From assembly GCA_017417585.1 (NCBI GenBank), contig JAFPYX010000034.1, positions 62,001 to 126,000 of the forward strand: a stretch of DNA of 64,000 nucleotides, written 5' to 3'. This DNA is from Victivallales bacterium. Its GTDB lineage: Bacteria; Verrucomicrobiota; Lentisphaeria; Oligosphaerales; Oligosphaeraceae. Under the pieces are notes generated by a model. The model was not told the DNA's origin, did not search any database, and saw nothing but the letters and a program-made list of their open reading frames with translations. Below, piece by piece: positions 19,653 through 28,894 of this stretch (positions are counted from its first letter, which is position 1; every line of letters starts with the position of its first letter). Position numbers and translations under genes: made by a program.

Positions 19653-21791
19653 ATGAGCTACTGCAGTAGAATGGGCGCAATCCAGGCGATTGCCGAAAAG
19701 CGTGAACCAATGCCGAAGGCCGCCGCGACGGCGGACATCGATTTCTACGGCGAAGACGTCTTCAACGAGGCGGTCATCCGCAACTATCTCTCCAAGCCGA
19801 TGGCGGAGAAGCTGCTTTCGACAATGCGCGGGGAACGGCCCTTCGAGCCGAGCATCGCGCCGGCGGTGGCGCATGCGATGAAGGAATGGGCGATGAGCCG
19901 CGGGGCGACGCATTTCACGCACTGGTTCCAGCCGTTGACCGGCGGAACCGCCGAGAAGCATGACGCCTTCCTGGAACGCGACAAGGCGGGGAACCCGATG
20001 ATGGAGCTTTCGGGAAAGAGCCTGATCGTCGGAGAACCGGACGCCTCCAGCTTCCCCTCCGGCGGACTGCGCTCGACTTTCGAGGCGCGCGGATACACGG
20101 CCTGGGACCCCACCAGCCCCGCCTTCATCAAGCGCCATGCCAATGGCGCGACGCTGTGCATCCCCACCGCCTTCTGCTCCTATACCGGCGAAGTGCTGGA
20201 CCGCAAGACGCCGGTCCTGCGCTCCGTGCAGGCGCTTGGGAAGGCGGTTTCACGCCTGATGGCGTGCTTTGGGCAAAAGCCGCAGCACACGCGCGTCACG
20301 CTGGGCCCGGAGCAGGAATATTTCCTGGTGGACAAGGAGTTCTACTATCTCCGGCCGGACCTGGTCCAGACCGGCCGCACGCTCTTCGGAGCCGCGCCGG
20401 CCAAGCACCAGCAGCTGGAGGACCACTATTTCGGGGCGATCAAGCCGCGCATTCTTGCTTTCATGAATGAGGTCGAGGACGAACTGTGGCGGCTGGGCAT
20501 CCCCGCCAAGACACGCCACAATGAGGTGGCGCCTTCGCAGTTCGAGCTGGCGCCCATCTTCGAGGAACTGAATCTTGCCATCGACCACAACATGCTCACG
20601 ATGCAGATCCTGCGCGAGGTCGCCGAACGGCACGGGCTGGTCTGCCTGCTGCATGAAAAGCCCTACGACGGCATCAATGGCTCCGGCAAGCACAACAATT
20701 GGTCGGTGACCTACGGGGGGCGGAATCTTCTCGACCCCGGCGACACCCCGCAGGAAAACGCCGTGTTCCTCACCATGCTGGCCGCGATCATCCGCGCGGT
20801 GAACCTCCACGCCGATCTTCTGCGCAGCGCCACGGCTTCCGCCGGAAACGACCACCGCCTCGGGGCCAACGAGGCCCCGCCGGCCATCCTCTCCATCTTC
20901 CTGGGAGAACAGCTCACCGATGTCATCGATGCGCTCGTGGCCGGAAAGTCCAGGAAGAACACCCAGTCGCGCCAGATGGTGGTGGGCGTGGACGCGTTGC
21001 CGCCGCTGCCGCGCGATGCGACCGACCGGAACCGCACCAGCCCGTTTGCCTTCACCGGAAACAAGTTCGAGTTCCGCTCGGTGGGTTCCAGCCAGTCCTG
21101 CTCGGACGTGAATGTCGTCCTGAACACCATCGTGGCCGAGAGCCTGGACTACCTTGCTGCGAAGCTGGAGAAGCTCCCGAAGGCACAGTTCAACGCCGGA
21201 CTCCAGGCGCTGCTCAAGGAGGTCATCGCCGAGAACCGGCGGATCATCTTCAATGGCGATGGCTACACCGAGGCGTGGCGGAAGGAGGCCGCAAGACGCG
21301 GCCTGCCCAACCTGCGCACGACGCCCGAGGCCCTCATGCCGCTGCTCGACCCCCGGAACCAGGCGTTGATGGCGAAGTATGGCGTCTTCGTGGGCAAGGA
21401 GATGGCCTCGCGCCATGAGGTCTTCAAGGAGGAATACGAACGGAAGATTCTCATCGAGGGGAAAATCGCCCTGAAGATTGCACGGGAGAGCATTGAGCCG
21501 GTGGTCTCCGAACAACTGCTCCATCTGGCGAAAACCCTCAAGGTGGCCAGGGAGACCGGAGTGAAGGCCGGCGCCGCCGCCGTGGCGAAGAACGCCAAAC
21601 GGCTTGGCGGATGCTATGCGGAACTTGATGCGGCAATCGAGAACCTCACCCTGGCGGTGGAGGAAAATGAAATGCCCGCCATCGTCGAGGCAATGGCGAA
21701 GCTCCGGGTGGCGGTCGATGCGCTGGAGTGTCTGGTGGATGATGCGAAATGGCCTTTGCCAAAATACAGAGAAATGCTATTTATCTACTAG
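19653..21791 (+). CDS. glnN: Glutamine synthetase type III
   Basis: The 712-residue enzyme condenses glutamate and ammonia with ATP. Length and motifs fit the GSIII class of anaerobes: the GSIII-specific N-terminal segment THWFQPLTGGTAEKHD, the ATP-grasp-like catalytic region with GPEQEYFLVD, the motif TRHNEVAPSQFELAP, and KPYDGINGSGKHNNWS with its glycine-rich ATP-binding loop. The start is ATG at 19653, seven bases after GGAG; the longer frame from 19614 has no ribosome-binding site. It stands alone after the GAPDH terminator and is preceded by a TATATTAT box and a structured leader candidate, so it is likely regulated by nitrogen status (inference). Confidence 0.96.
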   Translation: MSYCSRMGAIQAIAEKREPMPKAAATADIDFYGEDVFNEAVIRNYLSKPMAEKLLSTMRGERPFEPSIAPAVAHAMKEWAMSRGATHFTHWFQPLTGGTAEKHDAFLERDKAGNPMMELSGKSLIVGEPDASSFPSGGLRSTFEARGYTAWDPTSPAFIKRHANGATLCIPTAFCSYTGEVLDRKTPVLRSVQALGKAVSRLMACFGQKPQHTRVTLGPEQEYFLVDKEFYYLRPDLVQTGRTLFGAAPAKHQQLEDHYFGAIKPRILAFMNEVEDELWRLGIPAKTRHNEVAPSQFELAPIFEELNLAIDHNMLTMQILREVAERHGLVCLLHEKPYDGINGSGKHNNWSVTYGGRNLLDPGDTPQENAVFLTMLAAIIRAVNLHADLLRSATASAGNDHRLGANEAPPAILSIFLGEQLTDVIDALVAGKSRKNTQSRQMVVGVDALPPLPRDATDRNRTSPFAFTGNKFEFRSVGSSQSCSDVNVVLNTIVAESLDYLAAKLEKLPKAQFNAGLQALLKEVIAENRRIIFNGDGYTEAWRKEAARRGLPNLRTTPEALMPLLDPRNQALMAKYGVFVGKEMASRHEVFKEEYERKILIEGKIALKIARESIEPVVSEQLLHLAKTLKVARETGVKAGAAAVAKNAKRLGGCYAELDAAIENLTLAVEENEMPAIVEAMAKLRVAVDALECLVDDAKWPLPKYREMLFIY

Positions 21792-21902
21792 AATAATAGT
21801 AGATTAAATTGTTAATAAAATCCATTTCTGCGCGGTTTCCCTCTCGATGGCCGTGCGGGAATGTGCTTGTATCCAGCCATCTGCCAATTTTCGAACGAAG
21901 CG

Positions 21903-23552
21903 ATGAGTGTCCAATCCGAGCAAGCAGCCGAAGTTTTTCTCCATGAGCCACAGTTCCATCTGGGGTTTCTGCCGACGGAGCAGCCTAATCCGCTGACGCG
22001 CGACCTGGAAGAGCGCTTTCACGAATCGCCGGCCGCCGGGGTGCGATGTCTTCAGCGCGTGGACCGGGAGGTGCTCGCAATGTGTCGGCGCGTATTTGCC
22101 GGGCGTGAATATCGTCGAATGTCAAAGACCATGCTGGCGACCGTTCGCAACGGCCACCGGGTGGTCTTTTCCGGCTGCGGGGCGACGGGGCGCCTTTCCA
22201 TTTTATTGGAGGGGATGTGGCGCGACGCCGTGGAACGCGGAAAGATTGCCCGTGAATATCAGGATGCCGTCTCCTCCATCATGACTGGCGGGGATTTCGC
22301 GATGATTCGTTCGGTGGAGTTCTTCGAGGACTACGCGTCCTTTGGAGCACGGCAGGCGCAGGAGTCTGGCATGGTTGAGGGCGACATGATGGTGGCCATT
22401 ACCGAGGGCGGCGAAACCAGCTCGGTGCTGGGGAGCGTCCAGGAGGCGCTGCGGTGCAAGTGCGCGGTTTTCCTGCTTTTCAACAATCCCGCCGAGCTGC
22501 TGGCCGCGCATGTCGAGCGCTCGCGCGAGGCCATCGAGGACCCGCGCGTGACGGTGCTGGACCTCTCGTGCGGGCCGATGGCGCTGGCGGGCTCCACGCG
22601 GATGCAGGCCACGACCTCCGAGATGCTGGCCGCCGGCGCGGCGCTGGAGGAATGTGCCTGCGCGTTGTCGGGGCGCGAGGCGCCGGATTGGGCAACGGAG
22701 TTCGGGAGACTGCTTGACGCCCTGGAGGCGCCCTCTTGCGTGCAGCCCTTGGCGGACTACCTGGCGTTGGAGGCCTCCATTTACCGTCGTGGCGGAACCG
22801 TGACCTATTTTGCGGATCGTTTTCTGCTGGACATTTTCACTGATGCCGCCGAGCGCACGCCGACTTTCATGCTTCCGCCATTCCGTGCCGGCGGGGACAC
22901 GGTCTCGCCGCGCCCCTGGGCATTTGTCAAGAATCCGCTCTTTACCACGGAGGAGACCTGGCGGCGTGCGCTGAACCGTCCGTTGCGGTGTCTGACTTGG
23001 TCCTCGGAGGAACTGCGCGCGATGGGCGCTTCCGAGGAGCTGGCGGCGCGTCCTCCAGCCATCTCGGCCGATGACATGTTGAAGATTCGCATCGGCAATG
23101 AGGAGGTCACGGAACGCTGCGAGTCCTCCGAGGATACTTCCGTGTTGCTTACGCTGGGCACGCCTTCGGAGGAGCTTGCCTCGGCATACGAGACGCTTGC
23201 CAGGCCTTTTCGGAAATACGTTCGGGCGGATTTGCGTCAGTGGGGATTGCCGGCTCCCACTGCAACGCCGCTGGAATTATTGGATCATCTCGCAGTGAAA
23301 CTCGCGCTGAATACCATCTCCACTGGCACGATGGTGCTGATGGGACGGGTGAAGGGCAACTGGATGAGCTGGGTCGCCGCCAGCAACAAGAAGCTTATTG
23401 ACCGCAGTGCCCGGCTAGTCAGCGTACTGGGAGGAATCGACTACGCCGAGGCCGTGAAACGAATTTTCGCCGCGCGTGAAGAAATCGCCGCATTGCCGCC
23501 CGATCAGACGCCTGCTTCGCCTGTGCAGCTGGTGCTAAGTCAATTGCGTTAG
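21903..23552 (+). CDS. MurQ/GCKR-like two-SIS-domain protein
   Basis: About 549 residues. The N-terminal half matches N-acetylmuramic acid 6-phosphate etherases: LPTEQPNPLTRDLE, then the phosphosugar-binding loop SGCGATGRLSILLEGM with the glutamate corresponding to the etherase active site, SVEFFEDY with the second conserved glutamate, and ITEGGETSSVLG. Typical MurQ is about 300 residues. Here a second SIS-like half follows, giving the double-SIS architecture of glucokinase-regulatory-like proteins. A role in releasing lactate from MurNAc-6-P during peptidoglycan recycling is plausible but not proved, because other SIS ligand specificities are possible. ATG at 21903 fits the family start better than the frame start at 21861. 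Confidence 0.8.
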   Translation: MSVQSEQAAEVFLHEPQFHLGFLPTEQPNPLTRDLEERFHESPAAGVRCLQRVDREVLAMCRRVFAGREYRRMSKTMLATVRNGHRVVFSGCGATGRLSILLEGMWRDAVERGKIAREYQDAVSSIMTGGDFAMIRSVEFFEDYASFGARQAQESGMVEGDMMVAITEGGETSSVLGSVQEALRCKCAVFLLFNNPAELLAAHVERSREAIEDPRVTVLDLSCGPMALAGSTRMQATTSEMLAAGAALEECACALSGREAPDWATEFGRLLDALEAPSCVQPLADYLALEASIYRRGGTVTYFADRFLLDIFTDAAERTPTFMLPPFRAGGDTVSPRPWAFVKNPLFTTEETWRRALNRPLRCLTWSSEELRAMGASEELAARPPAISADDMLKIRIGNEEVTERCESSEDTSVLLTLGTPSEELASAYETLARPFRKYVRADLRQWGLPAPTATPLELLDHLAVKLALNTISTGTMVLMGRVKGNWMSWVAASNKKLIDRSARLVSVLGGIDYAEAVKRIFAAREEIAALPPDQTPASPVQLVLSQLR

Positions 23553-26140
23553 TTCTCCAGGAGAATCGCCAGTTTTCCCACAGTGGCCTTCGGCAGGGTG
23601 ACCTCGAAGACGCCGGGGCGGCGGGTGATGACGGGGCAGGGCGAACCGTTGTATTCTGCGGTGCAGGAGCTGCCGCCGAGGCAGGCGATGAACGTGGCGG
23701 AGTCGCCTTCACGTCCGCCGATTTCGAGTTCGGCGGTCAGGCCGTCGACGTTGACCTGGCAGCTTCTGCGTAGGATGTCGAAGCCGTGGGTGATGGTTCC
23801 GGGCACGTAATATGCCGCATGCCAAGATAGCACAGGCGCGGAGAGGCCTCCAAAGTGGTGCCAGCCGGAGCCGCGTCCGGAGCTGATGGAGAATTGTTCG
23901 TAGCAGGCGTGCGAGGACTGGACCTCGGTCTCCCAGAGCGCGAGCGCACGTTCGGCGATTCGCCAGGCGAAGTCCGCCTGAGCATGATCGAGCGCGGTTT
24001 TCCAGAAGAACCACTGGTAGGGCATCCAGACCGAGCCGTTCCAGTAGCCGTCGGTGCGGAAATATGGCGCGGTCATATCCACGGTGGAGAGTCCGGCACG
24101 GCACCAGAAGTGTTCGGGGGATTGGAGGGCGGCCCAGAGGCGTGCCTCTTGGGTGGGCGTGGTGATGCCGGCGACCAGCGGCATCGCGCCGTCATAACCG
24201 CAGTTGAAATTCTGTCCGGACTCGTGGCGGAGGATTCCGATGGGGGTGCCCTCTTCATCGTGGTCCACGTAGCCGAAGAATCCGGACTCCTCGTCCCAGG
24301 CATAGGTCTGGAGCGTCTCGGTGAAGCGTTGGATGTCGTTGTCGTATTCTGTCGTGTCTTCCCCCAGCAGCGCTGCCAGACTGCGGAGCATTTTCGCGCA
24401 GCGGATGATGTGCGAGGTGCCGACGCAGGGGATGGCGGTGAGTCGGTTGGTCTCGTGGACGAAGTGCTGGGGCGGATAGTCGTCCCACCCGCCGGAGTTG
24501 TAGAAATAGTCCCATGTGCAGACGGCGGGCTCCTTGGAGTGCTTTAGGGTGGTGGAGCGTTCGTCGTGTCCGGCGAGGTAGTCGTACATCTGCTTGGCGC
24601 GCGGATAGAAGTATGCGAGAAGTTCGCGGTCGCATGTGCGGTTCCAGAGTTCGTAGAGCAGGTACAACTGTACAGGGACGGGCGAGCCGTGGTGGACGAA
24701 TGCATTGTCTGGATCGCCTGGCATGGTGAGGTATGCGTTGAGGTTCTCCACCGTGCGGCGGGTGTCGATTTCGAGCAGTCCGAGTCCGATGAAGCCGGAG
24801 TCCCAGGTGTAGAGGGAATTCCAGAGCCGCCCGGGGGTATGGTGGCGCACGTTCCTGCCGCAGAAGTAGGTTGGATAGACCACGTTGCTCAGCAGCACGG
24901 AGGCCATGCGCTCCTGGCTGAAGCGCAACGGCGACTCCGGCCAGGTGACGAAATGTGTCTCGGCTTCGCGGACGAGCTTCGGCGCACAGGCGAAGTCGAA
25001 GGCGTCCAGGCGGGCGGGAAGTTTCTCCGGCGTGCCGTCGGCGATTACTGCGTAGAGCCAGCGGTCGGCGTGGGCTTCCACGCGCAGTGGCTGGAAGAAG
25101 GCCTCAATATGGCAGTCCGAGCCGCCACGCTCGAAGAACTTCAGCGAGAGGTGGGTCTGGCGCACGCTGTCGTCGTAGAGGAGGACATGGTTGAAGTCGT
25201 CCACGGCGTAGCGCTGTACCAGTGTTTCGCTTTCGCTCCAGCGTGCCCCATAACAGGTCGCCAGGCCTGGATAGCGCAGTAGCATCGACTGCTCGCCGCG
25301 TGTGAACTCTGGCAAGGTTTCAGTTGGCGCGGGGACGAATTGCGGCTCGTCTTCGCAGACGGCGAGGCAGTCCACCAGCAGGTCCGTATCGGCAGTAAAG
25401 CCGTTGAAATTATCTAACTCATTTATAATTAAGTAGTTATGAAAATTTCCATCGCCCTCGATGGTAATGGCACCGAACTCGCCGGTCAGCGTCACTTTGC
25501 CCTGTGGGGCAGCCCGAAGCCAAAGCCTTTTCCCTTGCGCAAGAATGCGCGGGCACGGGACAGAATCCCGCGCAAGAATGCGCGGGCACGGGACGGGCAC
25601 GTTTGCGGGTATGCGGTATGCGGTGCCGCCGACGGTGCCGTCCATGCGTTCCTCGTAGGGGAAGAATGCGTCATAGACCAGTCCGCGGGGGGAGGGGAGA
25701 TGTGGCTTGAAAAATTCTACACCGGGTTCGGCTTCCAGCATCTTCACGGGATTGGGCACGAGGGAGGCGACGAGGTGCGCGGCGCAGTCCACGGGAAGGT
25801 CGGAGTTGTTGAGGAAGTGGCTGGTGACCAACCGAGTATGTGCATCCACGGCGACGAAGGTGACTTCGCATACGAGCAGCCCCGTATCGTCGAGTTGCTG
25901 TCGGTAGGAATATGCGTTGAGATCTGGCGTGACATTCCAGGGGAGATATCCCGATGGCCGCAACGCATCCGGGAAGGCGATGGCGCGGCGATAGATGCCG
26001 GGCATCACGGTGAAGTCGAAGCGCGTTCCGCGTGCTTGGTCGGTCAGGTGTGAGATGCCGAAGAAACGCTTGCCGTAGGGACCCCACGCCGGCAGGGAGA
26101 GGTCGTGCGTCTGGGAAAGATGCTCGAAATCGTAGGGCAT
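23549..26140 (-). CDS. GH63-like (alpha/alpha)6-barrel glycosidase
   Basis: The 863-residue protein has an N-terminal beta-sandwich part and a C-terminal (alpha/alpha)6 toroid. Motifs typical of the GH63/GH37 clan are visible: YTWDSGFIGLGLLEID, the tryptophan-rich NSGGWDDYPPQ, and GYWNGSVWMPYQWFFWK near the end. Such enzymes are exo-acting alpha-glycosidases; the substrate is not readable and no signal peptide is seen. Between about residues 183 and 205 the chain contains two copies of an 11-residue unit (VPCPRILA core) encoded by a 33-bp tandem repeat that is itself a palindrome, best explained as an in-frame insertion. An AT-rich rare-codon patch lies at about 25405-25440. It converges with the MurQ-like gene, overlapping by four bases. 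Confidence 0.8.
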   Translation of the reverse strand: MPYDFEHLSQTHDLSLPAWGPYGKRFFGISHLTDQARGTRFDFTVMPGIYRRAIAFPDALRPSGYLPWNVTPDLNAYSYRQQLDDTGLLVCEVTFVAVDAHTRLVTSHFLNNSDLPVDCAAHLVASLVPNPVKMLEAEPGVEFFKPHLPSPRGLVYDAFFPYEERMDGTVGGTAYRIPANVPVPCPRILARDSVPCPRILAQGKRLWLRAAPQGKVTLTGEFGAITIEGDGNFHNYLIINELDNFNGFTADTDLLVDCLAVCEDEPQFVPAPTETLPEFTRGEQSMLLRYPGLATCYGARWSESETLVQRYAVDDFNHVLLYDDSVRQTHLSLKFFERGGSDCHIEAFFQPLRVEAHADRWLYAVIADGTPEKLPARLDAFDFACAPKLVREAETHFVTWPESPLRFSQERMASVLLSNVVYPTYFCGRNVRHHTPGRLWNSLYTWDSGFIGLGLLEIDTRRTVENLNAYLTMPGDPDNAFVHHGSPVPVQLYLLYELWNRTCDRELLAYFYPRAKQMYDYLAGHDERSTTLKHSKEPAVCTWDYFYNSGGWDDYPPQHFVHETNRLTAIPCVGTSHIIRCAKMLRSLAALLGEDTTEYDNDIQRFTETLQTYAWDEESGFFGYVDHDEEGTPIGILRHESGQNFNCGYDGAMPLVAGITTPTQEARLWAALQSPEHFWCRAGLSTVDMTAPYFRTDGYWNGSVWMPYQWFFWKTALDHAQADFAWRIAERALALWETEVQSSHACYEQFSISSGRGSGWHHFGGLSAPVLSWHAAYYVPGTITHGFDILRRSCQVNVDGLTAELEIGGREGDSATFIACLGGSSCTAEYNGSPCPVITRRPGVFEVTLPKATVGKLAILLEN
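25533..25592. repeat. In-frame 33-bp tandem palindromic repeat in the GH63-like gene
   Basis: The perfect hairpin CCCGCGCA-AGAA-TGCGCGGG is at 25567-25586. A second, slightly degenerate copy with the same loop and right arm is at 25534-25553. The repeat period is 33 bases, so the reading frame is kept. The same stem recurs at 60131-60150 inside another gene. Confidence 0.88.
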
Positions 26141-26272
26141 ACAGGAGTATTATTGGTGGAGAGCGGGTTAATTTGATGGGTACTGTGCCCGCGAAACACG
26201 CTAAAGGCCCCTTGTGTCAGGGCATAAGATTCATCAAAGTAGGAAGTAAGCGAAAGTCAAAAAGAAAGTTTT

Positions 26273-27133
26273 TCAATCCTCCAGGTCGATGCCGAGCCAG
26301 GAGGCGACTGTTTTGCCCATGATGTCATCGATGACTGGCTTTGGCACTCCGATGCGGTTCAGGAGTTCCTCGTAGTAATGTTGCGCCTTGCCAATCAGTT
26401 GCGGCCAGGTGATGTAGCTGTCGGAACCCAGGACCAGTTTCCGGAAGCCCTCCATTCCCGCGTCGGTGTCCGGCAGGTCGGGGGCGATCATCGCGGCCAG
26501 TTCGTCCGGCTGCAGACGCATGTACTGTCCACAGCCGCCCAGGTCCGCATAGAGGTTCGGCAGCATCTTGAGGAACTGCGACGCCTCGTCCTGGAAGAAG
26601 CGCGTCCCCATGTGCGCCATGACGACATGGAGCTTCGGGAAGGCTCGGCAGATGCGGTCCAGGTTGATGGGATGCATGTTCTTCAGCATGGGCCGTCGGT
26701 AGATGGTGTCCAGCTGGCAGGGGCGGTAGTTGCCCGTATGGAAGAAGACGGGCAGACCGCATTTTTCAATTGCCTCATAGACAGGCATATAGAGGTCGTG
26801 GTCGTATTCGTAGTAGGGGTAGATGCCCTTGAAGCCGCGAAAACCCTGTTCGGCAAGGCGGTACACCTGGTCCGGGTCGGCGGTGTCCCACAAATCCAGT
26901 TTCGCGAAGGGCACGAAGCAGTCCGGATAGCGTCTGCAGAGGGCAAGCACCTGGTCGTTGGGGAGGTAGTCGCGTTCGCCGTAGCGCAGTCCGCCGACCA
27001 CCGCCAGCATTGTATTGTGCTCCCGCGCGGTCGTGGCGAACACGTCCCAGTCTTTCACCTCGCCGCTGTCGGCGTGGCAATGCATATCAAAACGTTTCAT
27101 TTTGTGATTCAAAGTATTATGATATTTATCCAT
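26273..27133 (-). CDS. Amidohydrolase-family metal-dependent hydrolase (TIM barrel)
   Basis: About 286 residues. The metal-binding motif FDMHCHA is close to the N terminus, the FFHTGNYRP and VVMAHMGTRF segments contain conserved histidines of the barrel, and a late aspartate lies in LVLGSDSYITWP. These features fit the amidohydrolase 2 superfamily (decarboxylase or lactonase-like members); the substrate is unknown. The start at 27133 overlaps the stop of the upstream GH39 gene (ATGGATAA). An alternative ATG at 27100 lies directly before the conserved motif. The pair is probably translated from one message, suggesting the hydrolase acts on a product linked to the GH39 substrate. Confidence 0.82.
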   Translation of the reverse strand: MDKYHNTLNHKMKRFDMHCHADSGEVKDWDVFATTAREHNTMLAVVGGLRYGERDYLPNDQVLALCRRYPDCFVPFAKLDLWDTADPDQVYRLAEQGFRGFKGIYPYYEYDHDLYMPVYEAIEKCGLPVFFHTGNYRPCQLDTIYRRPMLKNMHPINLDRICRAFPKLHVVMAHMGTRFFQDEASQFLKMLPNLYADLGGCGQYMRLQPDELAAMIAPDLPDTDAGMEGFRKLVLGSDSYITWPQLIGKAQHYYEELLNRIGVPKPVIDDIMGKTVASWLGIDLED

Positions 27134-28493
27134 CCAGCCCGGCGTGGATGGTGCGGCGTGGCTGGATTTCGGGTTCGGCGTCCTGAATTGGTCGGCTGGT
27201 CAGCAGCAGGACCCCCTTGGGCGGCAGCTGGAAGGTCGGTTGCAGAGGAACCGTGGCGAATTTGCGCGTCCAGTCGGTCAGTCGAGCGTGGCTGAGCGCC
27301 GGACCGGTGGTGTGCAGAGAGATTTCCTGCGTGTCATCGCCGTTGTTGACCAGGAGTACGGCAGCATCTGTGCCGTCGGTGGCTGCGGTCACGTAGCATT
27401 TGGGCGGCAGTTCACCACCGATGGGGCATTGGCTGCCCAGGCGGTGGAGTTCCCGCCAGGCACGGAAGGCGTAGTAGGTCGGGGTGAGGTCCATCGATGG
27501 GAAGTAGTAGAGTCCGCAGTAGCATCCGCTTGGCGTGGCGACATAGTACATCGCCTTGTCGATGGGCGACTCCTGCATCAGGCAGAAGGCTGACGCGACG
27601 AATGCCGCGCCGTCTGCCTCCTTCATGTTCACCCAGCGCTGATCCTCTTCGCCCGAGGCGTAGTTCCATTCGTTGAAGATGTTCTCTGTTTGCGTAAGTC
27701 CATGTGCGGAAAGTCTATCCTGCACATATTTGGCATGGAGCGCGATTTCCTCCGGGTCATCCGTGTAGAGGTGCCAGGAGAAGAAATCCAGCGGCGCGGT
27801 GGTCTCGGATGCGCAGACGTAGTCGAGAAAGGCGTCGTACCAGGCTAGAAACGACTGGAAGAAATCGCTCATGCCTGGGCGGGTCACTGCGTAGAATCCG
27901 CAACTGGCGTAGCCGCCGACCTTGATGGACGGGAATTCGCGCTTCAGACGGCGGGCGGTGACGCGGTACAGCTCGAAATACTCCTCGCGCGTGCCCTGCC
28001 ACATCGGCGGATTTTCGGGCTCGTTCCAGATCTCCCAGTAGGTGATGCCCAGATGCATGCCGTCCGCCCAGCCTTCGTTGTAGTGGCGGACGATGCCCGC
28101 ACAAATCTCCGCCCATTTTGCGAAGTCCTTCGGTGGGAAGATGTGGTAGGCCTTGATGCGCCAATTGTTCTCGATGGTCACGCCGAGGCGGTAGAAGGGC
28201 TCCGTGCCGGCTGCGTGGATTTGCTTCAGCAACGCGTCCGTGAAGGCGAAGTCGTAGGATGCGGGGTCGGCGGGGTCGGCGTCGAAGTCCGGAAAGACAT
28301 TCGGGATGTCAACATAGCGTGCGCCTCCGAAGGCTCCGGCGGTGTCGTGCAGCCGGCAGTAGGGGATGCCCGCCTCGGCGAAGCCCTTCGGCGGCGAATC
28401 GAGCGAGACCGGACAGTCGTTCACTCCGTGCAGGGGCTTGATTTCTCCCTGTGGGGCGGTGAAGTCGATGTTGATGGCATGCAATTTCGGCAT
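27126..28493 (-). CDS. GH39-family glycoside hydrolase (beta-xylosidase/iduronidase-like)
   Basis: The 455-residue cytoplasmic-looking protein has the clan A (beta/alpha)8 features of GH39. The acid/base glutamate is in YWEIWNEPENP, the nucleophile glutamate in NIFNEWNYAS, and the N terminus shows the GVNDCP and YCRLHD segments typical of the family. A short beta-rich C-terminal domain follows. GH39 retaining enzymes act on beta-xylosides, alpha-iduronides and related substrates; which applies is not visible. A TATATTAT-like box lies about 75 bases upstream. It is divergent from the GH42-like gene and overlaps the downstream amidohydrolase. Confidence 0.9.
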   Translation of the reverse strand: MPKLHAINIDFTAPQGEIKPLHGVNDCPVSLDSPPKGFAEAGIPYCRLHDTAGAFGGARYVDIPNVFPDFDADPADPASYDFAFTDALLKQIHAAGTEPFYRLGVTIENNWRIKAYHIFPPKDFAKWAEICAGIVRHYNEGWADGMHLGITYWEIWNEPENPPMWQGTREEYFELYRVTARRLKREFPSIKVGGYASCGFYAVTRPGMSDFFQSFLAWYDAFLDYVCASETTAPLDFFSWHLYTDDPEEIALHAKYVQDRLSAHGLTQTENIFNEWNYASGEEDQRWVNMKEADGAAFVASAFCLMQESPIDKAMYYVATPSGCYCGLYYFPSMDLTPTYYAFRAWRELHRLGSQCPIGGELPPKCYVTAATDGTDAAVLLVNNGDDTQEISLHTTGPALSHARLTDWTRKFATVPLQPTFQLPPKGVLLLTSRPIQDAEPEIQPRRTIHAGLDG

Positions 28494-28894
28494 GGGAAAC
28501 GTGGAGCCGGATATGTTGTTTTTAACGGCTTATATCGAGATTTGAAAAAGGCTTTCTTGAATGACACATAATATACTCCACTCCCTGGCGGGCATCCCAA
28601 CCGTCCCGCCTCTGCTGCTGGAAAAGCTTCACGGCCGTTCCGCCTTATCCTTAGTGGGTACACACCACCCCCGGCCTCCGCCCCCCCAATGAATATCCCA
28701 CCTAATGCCCTCCTGTCAAACCATGGGGGGGATTCCCAAACCATCTTGTTTTTCCGATGATTTTCCGGAAATATCACCGTGGGGTTTTCCTGTGAGAGGT
28801 GCTGACAGAAGACGTGCGGCGGAGTAGATTAAGGAAAATGTCAAACAGAGTTGTCCTTCAAATCATCGACATGACTATGGCTTGCAATTCATCC
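28494..28894. other. Divergent intergenic region between GH39 and GH42-like genes
   Basis: About 400 bases without a supported gene. It contains the candidate GH39 promoter box at 28568-28575, several C- or G-runs (near 28680 and 28725), and two AAACCAT direct repeats flanking a G7 run (about 28719-28743). An AAGGAAA sequence just before an ATG at 28838 allows a longer start for the GH42-like protein. Confidence 0.45.
28568..28575 (-). promoter_or_regulatory. Candidate -10 box (TATATTAT) for the GH39 operon
   Basis: The minus strand reads GAGTATATTATGTG about 75 bases before the GH39 start codon. Confidence 0.45.

Noticed and set aside
28421-28777. Minus-strand open frame in the GH39/GH42 intergenic region
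   Set aside because: It overlaps the GH39 start and shows no conserved features, and its composition is typical of non-coding DNA.
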